A DNA stretch of 64,000 nt from Leifsonia psychrotolerans (GCF_013410665.1 NZ_JACCFM010000001.1:1178001-1242000); one strand, 5' to 3'; shown: positions 38,341 to 52,085, numbered from the stretch's first letter. Program-made: numbers and translations. Notes: generated by a model not told the origin, from the letters alone.

Positions 38341-38709
38341 CTAGTTCGTCGGCTTCAGCTTGCCCCGACGGATGCGAAGCTGCACGAGCGCCTCTTCAAG
38401 AAGCGACTCAGCCTCCTCTTCCGTGCGACGTTCTTTCACGTAAGCCAGGTGAGTCTTGTACGGCTCGAGCTTGACCACCGACGGCGGATTCTCACGGTCG
38501 CGGCCGGCCGGCAAGCCGGAGGTCGGACAATCGATGGTCTCGGGAATTTCTTCGTCCGGCAAGTTCGCCGCGAAGTAGCGTACCGTCTCGTTGCCGAGGG
38601 CATCCCAGTAGGACACCTTAATGCGGTCCGCGTGAAAACCGCGGTCCTGTTCGCCCATCGGGCCTGCTCCTACACGGGAGCCGCGGATTGCGCTTCCACC
38701 AGATGCCAT
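38341..38709 (-). CDS. rbpA: RNA polymerase-binding protein RbpA
   Basis: This 122-residue actinobacterial transcription factor binds RNA polymerase and the principal sigma factor and stabilises the open complex. The RbpA pattern is present: MASGGSAIRGSRVGAGPMGE at the start, VSYWDALGNETVRYFAAN, and a CPTSGLPAGRD segment. Only one cysteine is left in the core region (DCP), where the Streptomyces protein binds zinc with several, so this form is probably zinc-free. An eight-base A/T run (38724-38731) lies in its leader. Confidence 0.94.
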   Translation of the reverse strand: MASGGSAIRGSRVGAGPMGEQDRGFHADRIKVSYWDALGNETVRYFAANLPDEEIPETIDCPTSGLPAGRDRENPPSVVKLEPYKTHLAYVKERRTEEEAESLLEEALVQLRIRRGKLKPTN

Positions 38710-38721
38710 TATGTTCCTCTG

Positions 38722-38760
38722 CTAAAAAAAAGTTGGTGAGTGCCACACGACCAGGGTCGT
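38722..38760 (-). terminator. Possible terminator after secG
   Basis: On the minus strand, after the secG stop, ACGACC-CT-GGTCGT is followed about 15 bases later by eight T residues. The stem is short and the loop very small, so rbpA may also be read from upstream. Confidence 0.35.
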
Positions 38761-38761
38761 C

Positions 38762-39013
38762 TTAGGCACCCGTGTCGAACTTGGTGATCAGACCGAGGAC
38801 GATAATCGTCGAGATCCAGAGCAACCCAAGAGCGACGGTGAAACGATTGAGGTTTCGTTCGGCCACGCCTGATGAACCCAGACCCGACGTCACTCCACCT
38901 CCGAACATGTCGGAGAGGCCGCCACCGCGACCCTTATGCAACAAAATGAGCATGGTGAGCAGAAGGCTCGTAATTCCGAGTACTACCTGCAACACAACCT
39001 GGAGAATCTCCAC
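38762..39013 (-). CDS. secG: Preprotein translocase subunit SecG
   Basis: This 83-residue protein has two membrane helices (about 4-24 and 57-77) joined by the conserved cytoplasmic loop LLHKGRGGGLSDMFGG. SecG assists SecYEG in export. The frame runs to 39040, but the GTG at 39013 with GAAAGG seven bases upstream gives the expected N-terminus VEILQVVLQVVLG. Its place between rbpA and tpiA is usual in actinobacteria. Confidence 0.94.
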   Translation of the reverse strand: MEILQVVLQVVLGITSLLLTMLILLHKGRGGGLSDMFGGGVTSGLGSSGVAERNLNRFTVALGLLWISTIIVLGLITKFDTGA

Positions 39014-39145
39014 GCGAAACCTTTCACAATGCGGTGGCATGACGGCACCACCGGAGCCATTGGTAATTATAGCCTGACGGCCGCCCTTGTCTCAGAACAA
39101 CCCGCGCGTGCCGGTGGCACGCGCGTCAGCATCCGGTGGCGAAGG

Positions 39146-39946
39146 CTAAACTCCGACGTGCTTCTGGTACCGGGCGATGCTCGAAAACTCAGCAATATCG
39201 AGGCTCGCTCCACCGATGAGTGCACCATCGACGTTTGGCTCTCGCATGAACCCCGCAATGTTGGAGGCCTTGACCGAACCGCCGTAGAGGATGCGCGTCT
39301 TGTCGGCGACATCCTGTCCGAGCATCTCATTCACCACCGCGCGAAGCGCGCTGGCAACCTGTTCGGCCTGCTCCGGCGTTGCGGCTTGGCCGGAACCGAT
39401 GGCCCACACGGGCTCATAGGCGACGACGAAGTCCGCGGCATTTGTCACTCCGGTCAGGGCTGCGCGCAGCTGGGCGACGGGAACGGCGCTCGGCCCATGT
39501 TCGGCCAAGTCTGCTGCGGTTTCACCCACGCAAATCACGGGCACCAGGTTGTGCCCGAGGGCAGCGGTCACCTTCGCTGCGACGACCTCGTCGGTTTCAT
39601 TGTGCAGAGTGCGCCGCTCAGAGTGGCCGATGATCACATACTGGCATTCGAGCTGCGCCAGGAATGCCGCAGAAATCTCGCCGGTGTAGGCACCGGATTG
39701 GTGAGCCGAAACATCTTGTGCACCGAAGGTGATCGGGAGCTTGTCAGCCGAGATCAGCGTCTGAACTGAGCGCAGGTCGGTGAACGGCGGAAAGACAGCA
39801 ACCTCAACGGTGGAGAAGTCGTGGCGTGCGTCCTTGAGACTCCACGCCAACTTCTGCACAAATGCGATCGCCTGGAGGTGATCCAGGTTCATCTTCCAGT
39901 TGCCCGCCATCAGTGGCGTGCGGCGAGGGTGAGTAGTTATGCCCAT
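39146..39946 (-). CDS. tpiA: Triosephosphate isomerase
   Basis: This 266-residue TIM barrel has the active-site lysine in MAGNWKMN, histidine in IGHSERR and glutamate in AYEPVWAIG, and the phosphate-binding GGSVKASN loop. It interconverts dihydroxyacetone phosphate and glyceraldehyde-3-phosphate. Its start overlaps the pgk stop by ten bases, so it follows gap and pgk in one operon. The 132-base gap to secG holds no strong hairpin, so the transcript may continue. Confidence 0.97.
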   Translation of the reverse strand: MGITTHPRRTPLMAGNWKMNLDHLQAIAFVQKLAWSLKDARHDFSTVEVAVFPPFTDLRSVQTLISADKLPITFGAQDVSAHQSGAYTGEISAAFLAQLECQYVIIGHSERRTLHNETDEVVAAKVTAALGHNLVPVICVGETAADLAEHGPSAVPVAQLRAALTGVTNAADFVVAYEPVWAIGSGQAATPEQAEQVASALRAVVNEMLGQDVADKTRILYGGSVKASNIAGFMREPNVDGALIGGASLDIAEFSSIARYQKHVGV

Positions 39947-41151
39947 CCGAGGACCTCCAGTCCAGGCAGTCGCTTACCCTCGAGGAACTCGAGGCTTGCG
40001 CCGCCACCGGTTGAAATGTGACCGAATTGGTCGTCGTTGAAGCCGAGAATGCGCACGGCCGCAGCTGAGTCGCCACCGCCGACCACGCTGAGGCCATCGA
40101 CCTCGGTGAGCGCAGCGGCAACGGTACGAGTTCCCTCGGCGAACGGCGCAAGTTCGAACACACCCATGGGGCCGTTCCAGAACACCGTCTTCGAGGTACG
40201 AATAATGTCGGCAAATACTGCCGCCGTTGCGGGGCCGATGTCGAGGCCCAGTCCGGAGGCGCCGAACGGGGTGTCTTCAATTCCGTCTGCCGCGGTCACA
40301 ATGATGTCGGCGTCTGCGCCGAATTTCGAGGCAACGACGACGTCGGTCGGAAGCACGATCTTCACGCCGAGGCGATCGGCCTCGGCGAGGTAGCCCCGCA
40401 CGGTTTCGAGCTGGTCGGCCTCGAGCAGGCTGGAGCCGACCTTGTGCCCCTGGGCCGCAAGGAAGGTGAACAGCATGCCGCCCCCGATCAGCAGCGAATT
40501 CACACGCGGAAGCAAATGGCCGATGACCCCGAGCTTGTCTGACACTTTCGAGCCGCCGAGCACGACCGTGTACGGCGCTTCGGGTTTCTCAGTCAAACGG
40601 TCGAGGACGTCAAGTTCTGCGGCGATCAGGAGTCCGGCCGCACTCGGCAGAGCCTGGGCCAGCTCGTAGACGCTGGCCTGCTTGCGGTGTACGACACCGA
40701 AGCCGTCAGAGACGAGAGCGTCGCCGAGAGAAGCGAGCTGAGCCGCGAAGGCCACACGCTCGTCGACACTCGTGCTGGTCTCCCCCGCGTTGAAACGCAG
40801 GTTCTCGAGAACGGCGACATCGCCGTCGGCCAGGCCGTCCACCACTGCTGTTGCCACGTCGCCGACGGTATCCGTGGCGAAGGCGACCGGGGAATCGAGA
40901 AGCTCAGCCAGTCGAGCGGCAACCGGAGCGAGGCTGTACGTCGGATTCGGCTTGCCGTCGGGGCGCCCCAAGTGGGAAACCACCACCACCCGCGCCCCCG
41001 CCGCAACGAGAGCGGTGAGCGTCGGCAGCGACGCCCGCACGCGGCCGTCATCGGTGATTTGTCCGTCTTTCAACGGCACATTCAAATCACAACGGACGAT
41101 GACACGCTTGCCGCGCAGAGCGCCAAGCGATTCAATGGTGCGGAGCGTCAC
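39937..41151 (-). CDS. pgk: Phosphoglycerate kinase
   Basis: This 404-residue enzyme makes ATP from 1,3-bisphosphoglycerate. Marks are KRVIVRCDLNVPLKDGQI and SHLGRPDG at the N-terminus, the nucleotide-domain VLGGSKVSDKLGVI and FWNGPMGVFE, and the C-terminal VGGGDSAAAV and STGGGASLEFLEGKRLPG. It starts with GTG at 41151, ten bases after the gap stop, so the two genes are co-transcribed. Confidence 0.97.
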   Translation of the reverse strand: MTLRTIESLGALRGKRVIVRCDLNVPLKDGQITDDGRVRASLPTLTALVAAGARVVVVSHLGRPDGKPNPTYSLAPVAARLAELLDSPVAFATDTVGDVATAVVDGLADGDVAVLENLRFNAGETSTSVDERVAFAAQLASLGDALVSDGFGVVHRKQASVYELAQALPSAAGLLIAAELDVLDRLTEKPEAPYTVVLGGSKVSDKLGVIGHLLPRVNSLLIGGGMLFTFLAAQGHKVGSSLLEADQLETVRGYLAEADRLGVKIVLPTDVVVASKFGADADIIVTAADGIEDTPFGASGLGLDIGPATAAVFADIIRTSKTVFWNGPMGVFELAPFAEGTRTVAAALTEVDGLSVVGGGDSAAAVRILGFNDDQFGHISTGGGASLEFLEGKRLPGLEVLGWA

Positions 41152-41161
41152 TGCGTTATCC

Positions 41162-42181
<1,020 letters not shown>

Positions 42182-42226
42182 TTACTGAGGGCGCCTACGG
42201 CGCGTGGAGGTGATCAGACGGACGCC

Positions 42227-42256
42227 GGTGTCCCATGGATGGGTCCATGGGACACC
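42227..42256 (-). terminator. Intrinsic terminator of sodA
   Basis: A perfect 13-bp stem (42227-42239 with 42244-42256) closes on TGGG, six bases after the sodA stop on the minus strand. It separates sodA from gap. Confidence 0.75.
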
Positions 42257-42262
42257 ATCTGG

Positions 42263-42889
42263 CTATGACAGTAGCAGCAGGCCCTTGGTCTTCTGGCGTG
42301 CCGTTTCGAACCGCTTCTGCACGTTTTCCCAATCAACAATGTTCCAGAAGGCCTTGACGTAGTCGGCACGAACATTGCGGTAGTCCAGGTAGTAGGCATG
42401 CTCCCACACGTCAAGCATCAGAACGGGCACAGTTCCGGCGGCGAAGTTGGCCTGCTGGTCAAAGAACTGCTGCACGATGAGGCGCTGCCCGATTGAGTCC
42501 CAGGCGAGAACAGCCCAGCCGGATCCCTGCACGCCGAGGGCTGTGGCAGCGAAGTGGGCCTGGAACTTGTCGAAGTCACCGAAGAAGTCGTCAATGGCCG
42601 CGGCGAGTTCGCCGGTGGGCTTGTCGCCGCCGTTGGGCGACATATTCGTCCAGAAAATCGAGTGGTTGACATGACCACCCAAGTTGAAGGCGAGGTCTTT
42701 CTGCAGCTTGTTGACGTTGGCCAGGTTGCCCGAGTCACGGGCCTCGGCGAGCTGCGCGAGCGCGGTGTTCGCACCGGTCACATACGCCTGGTGGTGCTTT
42801 CCGTGGTGCAGCTCCATAATGGCGCCGCTGATGCTCGGCTCCAGGGCCGCATAGTCGTACGGCAAAGCCGGCAGTGTGTATTCGGGCAT
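42263..42889 (-). CDS. sodA: Superoxide dismutase (Mn/Fe type)
   Basis: This 208-residue enzyme converts superoxide to oxygen and hydrogen peroxide. Metal ligands are visible: His in [12 protein letters not shown], His in [10 protein letters not shown], and Asp and His in [19 protein letters not shown]. The [18 protein letters not shown] stretch fits manganese forms better. There is no signal peptide. The frame is open to 42940; the ATG at 42889 has GGAGA just upstream. A terminator follows, so it is a separate unit between whiA and gap. Confidence 0.95.
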   Translation of the reverse strand: MPEYTLPALPYDYAALEPSISGAIMELHHGKHHQAYVTGANTALAQLAEARDSGNLANVNKLQKDLAFNLGGHVNHSIFWTNMSPNGGDKPTGELAAAIDDFFGDFDKFQAHFAATALGVQGSGWAVLAWDSIGQRLIVQQFFDQQANFAAGTVPVLMLDVWEHAYYLDYRNVRADYVKAFWNIVDWENVQKRFETARQKTKGLLLLS

Positions 42890-42985
42890 TCTGTTTCTCC
42901 TCTGATGAGTTGCCGGTTGGACGGGCTCGAGAGCGAGCACACACCGGCAGCATGAGCGACTATTTCAGTCTAGTCAGGTCAGAAA

Positions 42986-43013
42986 GGGGGCACCCGGTGA
43001 ACCGAGTGCCCCT
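42986..43013 (-). terminator. Intrinsic terminator of the uvrC/rapZ/whiA unit
   Basis: A stem of about 12 bp with one mismatch (42987-42998 with 43001-43013) lies 13 bases after the whiA stop and is followed on the minus strand by TTTCT. Confidence 0.7.
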
Positions 43014-43026
43014 GGAGAACAGCTCC

Positions 43027-44007
43027 CTAAACGTCGTCGAGGTCGGGCGGAAGGTTTGCGTCGGTGCCCGGAATGTTCAGGTCGACGGCCTTCTTGTCTG
43101 CCATTGCGAGCAGACGGCGGATGCGTCCGGCCACGGCATCCTTGGTCATCGGCGGTTCCGCGTGGTGACCCAGCTCGTCGAGGCTCGAGTCACGGAACTT
43201 CAACCGAAGTTCACCGGCGTACCGCAGATGTTTGGGGATGTCGTCGCCAAGAATTTCCATGGCGCGGTCCACGCGAGCGCAGGCCGCAACCGCAGCCTGG
43301 GCCGAACGCCGCAGGTTCGCGTCATCGAAGTTGACGAGGCGATTGGCTGTCGCGCGCACTTCGCGACGCTGACGCAATTCCTCCCAGTTGAGAACGGTCT
43401 CGGCCGCCCCCATCTGTACGAGCATGGCACCGATGGCATCGCCATCGCGGATGACGACGCGGTGGATACCCCGCACTTCACGGGCCTTCGAGGCAACGCC
43501 GAGACGCCCCGCAGCGCCCACGAGTGCCATCGCCGCCTCGTTGCCGGGGCAGGTGATTTCGAGCGCAGCGGAGCGGCCCGGGTCGGTCAGCGTGCCAGCA
43601 GCGAGGAACGCACCCCGCCAGACGGCGGCGATCTCTTCGCGCGAACCGGTGGTCAGACGGTTCGGCAGGCCCCGGATGGGGCGACGACGCGCGTCAAGCA
43701 ATCCTGTCTGGCGGGCGAGTGTCTCGCCGCCTTCCAGAACACGAACCAGGTAGTGATTCGTGCGGCGCAGGCCAGAGGCCGGGATCACTTTTGCTTCACT
43801 CCGAACGCCATAGATTTCGGCGAGGTCTTTGCGCACACGCCGAGCGAGCAAGGCGGTGTCGAGCTCCGACTCAATCGCGATCCGTCCGGAGATCAGGTGC
43901 AACCCACCGGCGAACCGGAGGATTGTGGCCAGCTCGGCGGCCCGAACCGAGGTCTTCGAAACCTCGACGCGGGTGAGTTCGTCTTTAACGTCGGCGGTGA
44001 GTGCCAA
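43027..44007 (-). CDS. whiA: Sporulation/cell-division regulator WhiA
   Basis: This 326-residue DNA-binding protein joins a degenerate homing-endonuclease domain ([34 protein letters not shown]) to a C-terminal helix-turn-helix ([27 protein letters not shown], quoted only as its family region by its two ends RDSSL and GRIRR). In Streptomyces it activates division genes together with WhiB. The start is a TTG at 44007, giving [11 protein letters not shown], which agrees with the family N-terminus; the frame is open upstream to 44100. It ends the uvrC-side operon, 52 bases after rapZ. Confidence 0.94.
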   Translation of the reverse strand: MALTADVKDELTRVEVSKTSVRAAELATILRFAGGLHLISGRIAIESELDTALLARRVRKDLAEIYGVRSEAKVIPASGLRRTNHYLVRVLEGGETLARQTGLLDARRRPIRGLPNRLTTGSREEIAAVWRGAFLAAGTLTDPGRSAALEITCPGNEAAMALVGAAGRLGVASKAREVRGIHRVVIRDGDAIGAMLVQMGAAETVLNWEELRQRREVRATANRLVNFDDANLRRSAQAAVAACARVDRAMEILGDDIPKHLRYAGELRLKFRDSSLDELGHHAEPPMTKDAVAGRIRRLLAMADKKAVDLNIPGTDANLPPDLDDV

Positions 44008-44059
44008 TCGTATGTTCCATTCTGTTGTTCTGGTCGCCCTCGAGGAGTGGTGACCGAAG

Positions 44060-44935
44060 TTATTCGCGACCCAGATCGCGATGTTTGATGCTGACGGCAA
44101 CGCCAGGAAATGTCGAGATCAAGGTGGCAAGCTCCACCGCGAGAGCTACAGAACGATGCTTTCCGCCCGTGCAGCCGATCGAAATGGTTGCGTGCCGTTT
44201 GTTCTCCCGCTGATAGCCGGCCAGCACCGGCTCCAAAGACGCAGCGTAGAGATCGATGAACTCACGCGCACCGGTCTGAGCCAATACAAAGTCGCGCACC
44301 TGCTCGTCGAGACCGTTATGGGAACGAAGCTCGGGAACCCAAAACGGATTCGGCAGGAAGCGGGCATCGGCGACATGGTCAACATCCGTTGGTAACCCGT
44401 ACTTGAAACCGAAGCTCATAATTGTAACCTGCACACCGGCAGTGTTTTCGTCAGAGAAGCGTTCGGTGATGGTTGTTGCCAGCTGATGGATGTTCAGATC
44501 AGAGGTATCGATGACGCTGTCGCTGGACTCCCGCACCGCCTGCAACCGGGTTCGCTCCGCGCTGATCCCATCGAGCAGGGTGCCATCGCCTTGCAGCGGG
44601 TGCGGGCGCCGCACCGATTCGAAGCGGCGAACCAGAATGTCGTCTCGGGCCTCCAGGAAGATGACCCGAACCGTGCCGGTTTTTCTCAACGCGGAGACGA
44701 TGTCTTGGAAGTCGCTGAAGAATTCCCCACCACGGATGTCGACCACGGCCGCGATCTTCGGCAGATTCGTTCCGGCCCGAGAGACCAATTCGACGAGGGG
44801 CCGAAGCATTTGCGGGGGAAGGTTGTCGACGACATACCAGCCCAGGTCTTCCAAGGCGTTTGCGACCGTCGAACGGCCGGCTCCGGACATTCCAGTGACG
44901 ATCAGCATCTCCTGCTGCTCGTTCTCAGCTGACAT
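44060..44935 (-). CDS. rapZ: RNase adapter protein / nucleotide-binding protein RapZ (YvcJ)
   Basis: This 291-residue P-loop protein has a Walker A of the form GMSGAGRST, in which Arg replaces the usual Lys; this is normal for actinobacterial members. [16 protein letters not shown] and the C-terminal [15 protein letters not shown] with its conserved GGxHRS complete the family pattern. In E. coli RapZ guides RNase E to the small RNA GlmZ; in actinobacteria its job is not settled. It follows uvrC (61-base gap) and precedes whiA. The yvcK gene that often sits between rapZ and whiA is missing. Confidence 0.94.
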   Translation of the reverse strand: MSAENEQQEMLIVTGMSGAGRSTVANALEDLGWYVVDNLPPQMLRPLVELVSRAGTNLPKIAAVVDIRGGEFFSDFQDIVSALRKTGTVRVIFLEARDDILVRRFESVRRPHPLQGDGTLLDGISAERTRLQAVRESSDSVIDTSDLNIHQLATTITERFSDENTAGVQVTIMSFGFKYGLPTDVDHVADARFLPNPFWVPELRSHNGLDEQVRDFVLAQTGAREFIDLYAASLEPVLAGYQRENKRHATISIGCTGGKHRSVALAVELATLISTFPGVAVSIKHRDLGRE

Positions 44936-44996
44936 TGTCGATAGCGCCTTCGTTCGAGGGGAGTCTGTGCTCTCAGCCTACCGATTGCGCGCCTGT

Positions 44997-47009
44997 TCAG
45001 GCTCGCAAATGCTGGTAAATCGTGGCCGCGAGCACATCGCCCAGTCCGTGAACGTCGCCAATTTGCTCAACCGAGGCCTCGCGTAGACGAGCGACGGAGC
45101 CGAAGTGACGCAATAACAGCTTCACTCGCGCCGGCCCCAGGCCCGGAATCTCGCCCAGAATCGACGAGATGTCGCGCTTGCGCCGCGTGCGTTGGTGCGT
45201 AATGGCGAAACGGTGTGCTTCGTCACGAATGCGTTGGATCAGAAACAGTGCGTCACTGTTGCGCGGTAAGATCACCGGATAGTCGGAGTCCGGCAGCCAG
45301 ATCTCTTCGAGTCGCTTGGCGATACCACACAGAACGATGCCGGTGACCCCGGACTCGGCCAGAGCACGCGCCGCCGCCGCGACCTGAGGTTGGCCGCCGT
45401 CGACGATGAGCAGGTTCGGCCGGTAGCTGAACTTCTTGCGACGCTTGGCGGCATCGTCATCGACCTGCGCTGCGACTTCCGCCTCTGTTGCCGCCGTCTC
45501 GACGCCTCCTTCACCGGCCGCGGAGCCGTCTCGGTTGATCTCGGTGATCCTCATCTGGGCACCGTCACGAGCGACGGCATCCGTCTGAGCGGCGGCGTCC
45601 GTCTGAGCGGCGCCCAGCTCACCCTCCTCGGGCTTCAGGTACGCCAGCCTGCGGGTAAGTACGCGGTAGAGAGAGTCGGTGTCGTCGGTGGACTCTGGGA
45701 TGTTGAAGCGACGGTACTCATCTTTGCGCGGCAAGCCGTCTTCGAAGACGACCATTGAGGCAACGATGTTGGTGCCGCCAAGGTGGGAGACGTCATAGCA
45801 TTCCATGCGCAGCGGGGCGTCGGGCATCTCCAAGGCCTCTTGGATGTCTTCCAGCGCCTTCGAGCGTGCCACAAAATCGGAGCTGCGGCGCGACTTATAG
45901 AGCAGGAGCGATTGCTTCGCGTTCTGAGTGGCCGTCGCCAACAGCGCCGCCTTTTCTCCGCGCTGGGCGGCGACAAGCTTCACCTTGCGCCCCGCCATCT
46001 GCGCGAGCCAAGCATCAAGAGCCTCAGCATCATCGGGCAGCTCCGGCACCACGATCTCGCGTGGCGGCGGATTGTCGGCGGAGTACACGGTTTGCATAAT
46101 CGAGTCGATCAGTTCGCCGGTCGACACATCGAGTTCTTTGTCTACCATCCACCCGCGCACTCCACGGATGCGCCCGCCGCGCACGATGAACTGCTGCACG
46201 GCAGCCGCCAATTCGTCCTGCTCGATGCCGAACAGGTCGATGTCAACCGAGTCACGCAGCACCACGGCGCTCTTCTCGAGCACGGCTTCGAGCGCCATCG
46301 CCTGATCCCGCCGCTTCGCGGCGAGTTCATAGTTCTGCTCGGCTGCCGCCACTTTCATTTCAGCGGTGAGCGTGTTGATCAGTTTGCGGTCCTGGCTGCC
46401 CATGAAGCTGACGAACTCGTTGACGACGGCCCGGTGCTCGTCGAACGTGACCTTCTGCGAGCACGGACCGAAGCACCGCCCGATCTGGCTCGCAAAACAT
46501 GGTTTGCCGCTCGTCATCGCTCGCTTGTAGTTGGCTGGGTTACAGGTGCGAATCGGAAACGCTTTGAGCATCAGGTCAATCGTTTCATATACGGCCCAGA
46601 CCTTCGGGTAAGGTCCGAAATAGCGAGCGCCCTTCATGCCAGTGGTGCGCGTCACGAGCACGCGCGGTGCCTCCTCGGCCAGGGTCACCGCCAGGTAGGG
46701 GTAGGACTTGTCGTCCTTGAACTGCACGTTGAACGGCGGGTCGAACTCGTTGATCCAGGTCCACTCGAGCTGCAATGCCTCGACCTCGGTGCCGACGACG
46801 GTCCATTCGACGCTGCGCGCCGTGGTCACCATGCGGCGTGTGCGCTCGTGCAGGCTGGTCAGCGGTGCGAAGTAGTTACTCAACCGCGCACGCAGGTTCT
46901 TGGCCTTGCCGACGTAGAGCACCCGACCGGTGTCGTCGCGGAACCGATACACCCCGGGGTCGGTGGGGATCTCCCCCGTCTTCGGACGGTAGCTCAGCGC
47001 ATCTGCCAT
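44997..47009 (-). CDS. uvrC: Excinuclease ABC subunit C
   Basis: This 670-residue endonuclease makes the two cuts around a DNA lesion bound by UvrB. It has the GIY-YIG nuclease ([20 protein letters not shown]), a UVR domain (about 205-240), an RNase H-like core with [11 protein letters not shown], and two helix-hairpin-helix units at the end ([30 protein letters not shown]). A charged Ala/Gln-rich insert of about 64 residues (462-525) sits before the VDGG motif and contains two AAQTDA copies. The ATG overlaps the uvrA stop by one base. Confidence 0.97.
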   Translation of the reverse strand: MADALSYRPKTGEIPTDPGVYRFRDDTGRVLYVGKAKNLRARLSNYFAPLTSLHERTRRMVTTARSVEWTVVGTEVEALQLEWTWINEFDPPFNVQFKDDKSYPYLAVTLAEEAPRVLVTRTTGMKGARYFGPYPKVWAVYETIDLMLKAFPIRTCNPANYKRAMTSGKPCFASQIGRCFGPCSQKVTFDEHRAVVNEFVSFMGSQDRKLINTLTAEMKVAAAEQNYELAAKRRDQAMALEAVLEKSAVVLRDSVDIDLFGIEQDELAAAVQQFIVRGGRIRGVRGWMVDKELDVSTGELIDSIMQTVYSADNPPPREIVVPELPDDAEALDAWLAQMAGRKVKLVAAQRGEKAALLATATQNAKQSLLLYKSRRSSDFVARSKALEDIQEALEMPDAPLRMECYDVSHLGGTNIVASMVVFEDGLPRKDEYRRFNIPESTDDTDSLYRVLTRRLAYLKPEEGELGAAQTDAAAQTDAVARDGAQMRITEINRDGSAAGEGGVETAATEAEVAAQVDDDAAKRRKKFSYRPNLLIVDGGQPQVAAAARALAESGVTGIVLCGIAKRLEEIWLPDSDYPVILPRNSDALFLIQRIRDEAHRFAITHQRTRRKRDISSILGEIPGLGPARVKLLLRHFGSVARLREASVEQIGDVHGLGDVLAATIYQHLRA

Positions 47010-49885
47010 TACGTCACGGAATGGTCAGCGGCCAGCACTTCCTTGAGGAATGTGCCCGTGTGGCTCTTCTTGACCGTGGCGATATGTTCCGGCGTACCCG
47101 TGGCGAGCACGCGCCCTCCCCCGGAGCCGCCCTCGGGTCCCAGGTCGATCACCCAGTCCGCCGACTTGATCACATCGAGGTTGTGCTCGATCACAATCAC
47201 CGTGTTGCCCTTGTCGACGAGGCTGTTCAGCACGAGGAGGAGCTTACGCACGTCTTCGAAGTGCAGACCCGTTGTGGGTTCGTCGAGCACATAGACGCTG
47301 CGTCCGTTCGAACGACGCTGCAGTTCAGTCGCGAGCTTCACCCGCTGCGCTTCGCCGCCCGACAGCGTCGTTGCGCTCTGCCCCAGGCGCACGTAGCCCA
47401 GACCCACCTCAACCAACGTTTTCAGGTAGCGGTGAATCGCCGAGATCGGCTCGAAGAACTCGGCCGCCTCGCTGATGGGCATATCGAGAACCTCGGCGAT
47501 GTTCTTGCCCTTGTAGTGGATGGTCAGGGTGTCGCGGTTGTACCGAGCGCCCTGGCAGACCTCACAGGCCACATAGACATCCGGCAAGAAGTTCATCTCG
47601 ATCTTCAACGTGCCATCACCCGAGCAGGCCTCACAGCGCCCACCCTTGACGTTGAAGCTGAACCGGCCCGGCAGGTAGCCCCGTGCCTTGGCCTCAATGG
47701 TTTCCGAGAACAGGTTGCGGATACGGTCGAAGACACCCGTGTAGGTAGCCGGGTTTGAGCGCGGGGTACGCCCGATGGGTGCCTGATCGACATGAATGAC
47801 TTTGTCGAGATGGTCGAGGCCGGTCACCCGGGTGTGCTTGCCGGGAAGTTTGCGTGCACCGTTCAAACGGTTTGCGAGCACCCGGTAGAGGATGTCATTC
47901 ACGAGTGAGGACTTACCAGATCCGCTCACGCCGGTGACGGCCGTGAAGGTGCCGAGCGGGAAGCTCACGTTGACCTTCTTGAGGTTGTTCGCTGCGGCGC
48001 CCGTGACCACGATCTCGCGCTCGGGGTCGAGCGGCCTGCGTGTCGTGGGCGTCGCGATCGACTTGCGCCCGGCAAGATAGTCGCTCGTGAGCGACTGTGT
48101 ATTCAACAGGAGGTCGTCGTAGGACCCTGAGTGCACGACGTGTCCGCCGTTCACGCCGGCGCCGGGTCCGATGTCGACTATCCAGTCGGCCGTGCGAATG
48201 GTGTCTTCGTCGTGCTCGACGACGATGAGCGTGTTACCGAGATCGCGCAACGCCACCAGGGTCTCAATCAGTCGGCGATTGTCGCGCTGGTGCAGACCGA
48301 TGCTCGGCTCGTCGAGCACATAGAGAACGCCGGTGAGCCCGGAACCGATCTGAGTGGCCAGACGGATGCGCTGCGCTTCGCCACCCGACAGTGTCGCGGC
48401 GGCGCGTGCCAAGTTCAAGTAGTTGAGGCCGACCCGCACCAGGAAGTCGAGGCGCACCTTGATCTCACGGAGCACCTGTGCGGCAATGGCCTGTTCCCGC
48501 TCGGTGAGTTCGAGCGTGTCCATGAACGCACGGGCATCGGTGAGACTCAGCTCACAGACATCCGCGATGCTTGACGCGTGGATCTTGACCGCGAGCACCT
48601 CGGGCTTCAGCCGGGTTCCGTCACAGACCGGGCAGTTGACCTCGCGGAGATACTCGGCCCAACGCTGGCGCTGGGTGTCGGTCTCGGCCTGCAGGTACTG
48701 CCGTTCGATGTATGGAACAACACCCTCAAAGCCTGAGGTGTAACTCATCTCACGGCCATAGCGGTTTTTCCACTTGACCTTCACCTCGAAGTTGTCGCCA
48801 CGCAGAACAGCGTTCTGCACGTCGCTGGGCAGCTTCTTCCAGGGAGTGTCGAGTGAGAATTTCAGGTCGCGGGCAAGTCCGTCGAGCAGCTTCTCGTAGT
48901 ACTGAAACAGCCCCTTGCCCTGAGTCGTCCAAGGCAGCACGACGCCCTCGGCAATGCTGAGGGTCGGGTCGCCGAGCAGCAGATCTTGGTCAACCGACAT
49001 GCGAGTACCGAGTCCCGAGCACTCGGGGCAGGCGCCGAACGGTGCGTTGAACGAGAACGTGCGCGGCTCGATTTCGGTGAGCTGTACCGGGTGGTTGTTC
49101 GGACAGGACAGCTTCTCGGAGTAGCTCTGCCAGGCCTCGTCGCCGTCGCGGTCGACGTAGTTGATCTGAACGACACCGTCGGTGAGTTTGAGTGCGGTCT
49201 CGAGCGAGTCGGTGAGGCGGCTGAGAAGCTCGGGAGCGGCCACGAGCCGGTCAACGATGACCGAGATGTCGTGTTTCTGCTGCTTCTTCAGCGTGGGCGG
49301 CTCGCTCAGCTGGATCTGTTCGCCGTCGACGACGGCGCGAGAGTATCCTCCAGCGGCAAGTTCGCTGAACAGATCGACGAACTCGCCTTTCTTCTGCGAC
49401 ACGACAGGGCTCAGAATTTGGTATCGAGTCCCGGCTTCGAGCTCCATCATCTGGTCGGCGATCTGCTGAACGGTCTGCGACTGGATGATCTCTCCGCAGA
49501 CAGCACAGTGCGGAACACCGATGCGCGCCCACAACAGACGCATGTAGTCGTAAATCTCGGTGATCGTGCCGACCGTCGATCGGGGGTTACGGTTGGTCGA
49601 CTTCTGATCAATTGAGACCGCTGGGCTCAGGCCCTCGATGAAGTCGACGTCGGGACGATCGACCTGGCCGAGGAACTGCCGAGCATAGGCCGACAGAGAT
49701 TCGACGTAGCGTCGCTGCCCCTCGGCAAAAATCGTATCGAATGCCAACGACGACTTTCCCGAGCCGGACAGGCCCGTGAAGACGACAAGAGAGTCACGCG
49801 GGATCTCCAAATCGACATTATGGAGATTGTGCACACGTGCGCCGCGGACACTGAGCTTTGAGCCGGCTACTTTGGAAATAGACAC
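47009..49885 (-). CDS. uvrA: Excinuclease ABC subunit A
   Basis: This 958-residue protein finds distorted DNA and loads UvrB. Two ABC ATPase halves are seen: Walker [21 protein letters not shown] and [17 protein letters not shown], signatures [16 protein letters not shown] and [16 protein letters not shown], and Walker [11 protein letters not shown] and [10 protein letters not shown]. Zinc-binding cysteine sets include CPECSGLG with [16 protein letters not shown], and CEACSGDG with [12 protein letters not shown] start at 49885. A LexA-type palindrome lies 57 bases upstream. It is the first gene of uvrA-uvrC-rapZ-whiA. Confidence 0.97.
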   Translation of the reverse strand: MSISKVAGSKLSVRGARVHNLHNVDLEIPRDSLVVFTGLSGSGKSSLAFDTIFAEGQRRYVESLSAYARQFLGQVDRPDVDFIEGLSPAVSIDQKSTNRNPRSTVGTITEIYDYMRLLWARIGVPHCAVCGEIIQSQTVQQIADQMMELEAGTRYQILSPVVSQKKGEFVDLFSELAAGGYSRAVVDGEQIQLSEPPTLKKQQKHDISVIVDRLVAAPELLSRLTDSLETALKLTDGVVQINYVDRDGDEAWQSYSEKLSCPNNHPVQLTEIEPRTFSFNAPFGACPECSGLGTRMSVDQDLLLGDPTLSIAEGVVLPWTTQGKGLFQYYEKLLDGLARDLKFSLDTPWKKLPSDVQNAVLRGDNFEVKVKWKNRYGREMSYTSGFEGVVPYIERQYLQAETDTQRQRWAEYLREVNCPVCDGTRLKPEVLAVKIHASSIADVCELSLTDARAFMDTLELTEREQAIAAQVLREIKVRLDFLVRVGLNYLNLARAAATLSGGEAQRIRLATQIGSGLTGVLYVLDEPSIGLHQRDNRRLIETLVALRDLGNTLIVVEHDEDTIRTADWIVDIGPGAGVNGGHVVHSGSYDDLLLNTQSLTSDYLAGRKSIATPTTRRPLDPEREIVVTGAAANNLKKVNVSFPLGTFTAVTGVSGSGKSSLVNDILYRVLANRLNGARKLPGKHTRVTGLDHLDKVIHVDQAPIGRTPRSNPATYTGVFDRIRNLFSETIEAKARGYLPGRFSFNVKGGRCEACSGDGTLKIEMNFLPDVYVACEVCQGARYNRDTLTIHYKGKNIAEVLDMPISEAAEFFEPISAIHRYLKTLVEVGLGYVRLGQSATTLSGGEAQRVKLATELQRRSNGRSVYVLDEPTTGLHFEDVRKLLLVLNSLVDKGNTVIVIEHNLDVIKSADWVIDLGPEGGSGGGRVLATGTPEHIATVKKSHTGTFLKEVLAADHSVT

Positions 49886-49941
49886 CCGTTGATTCTATGC
49901 AGTCCAGCCTTGGAAACAGCCTGACCGGCATCCGCTCTGAG

Positions 49942-49955
49942 CGAACATATGTTCG
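49942..49955. promoter_or_regulatory. LexA (SOS) box ahead of uvrA
   Basis: CGAACATATGTTCG is a perfect palindrome and matches the actinobacterial/Gram-positive LexA operator CGAAC-N4-GTTCG. It lies 57 bases upstream of the uvrA GTG. It implies that DNA damage induces uvrA and the genes behind it. Confidence 0.8.
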
Positions 49956-49997
49956 ACATTCACTGATTGGAGCGATGTGCGTCGCTCGTGCGGCTGC

Positions 49998-52076
<2,079 letters not shown>

Positions 52077-52085
52077 GACTCCAGT

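Noticed and set aside
49970..49987. GAGCGA/TCGCTC hairpin after uvrB as a terminator
   Set aside because: The stem is only six base pairs with no T run, too weak to call.
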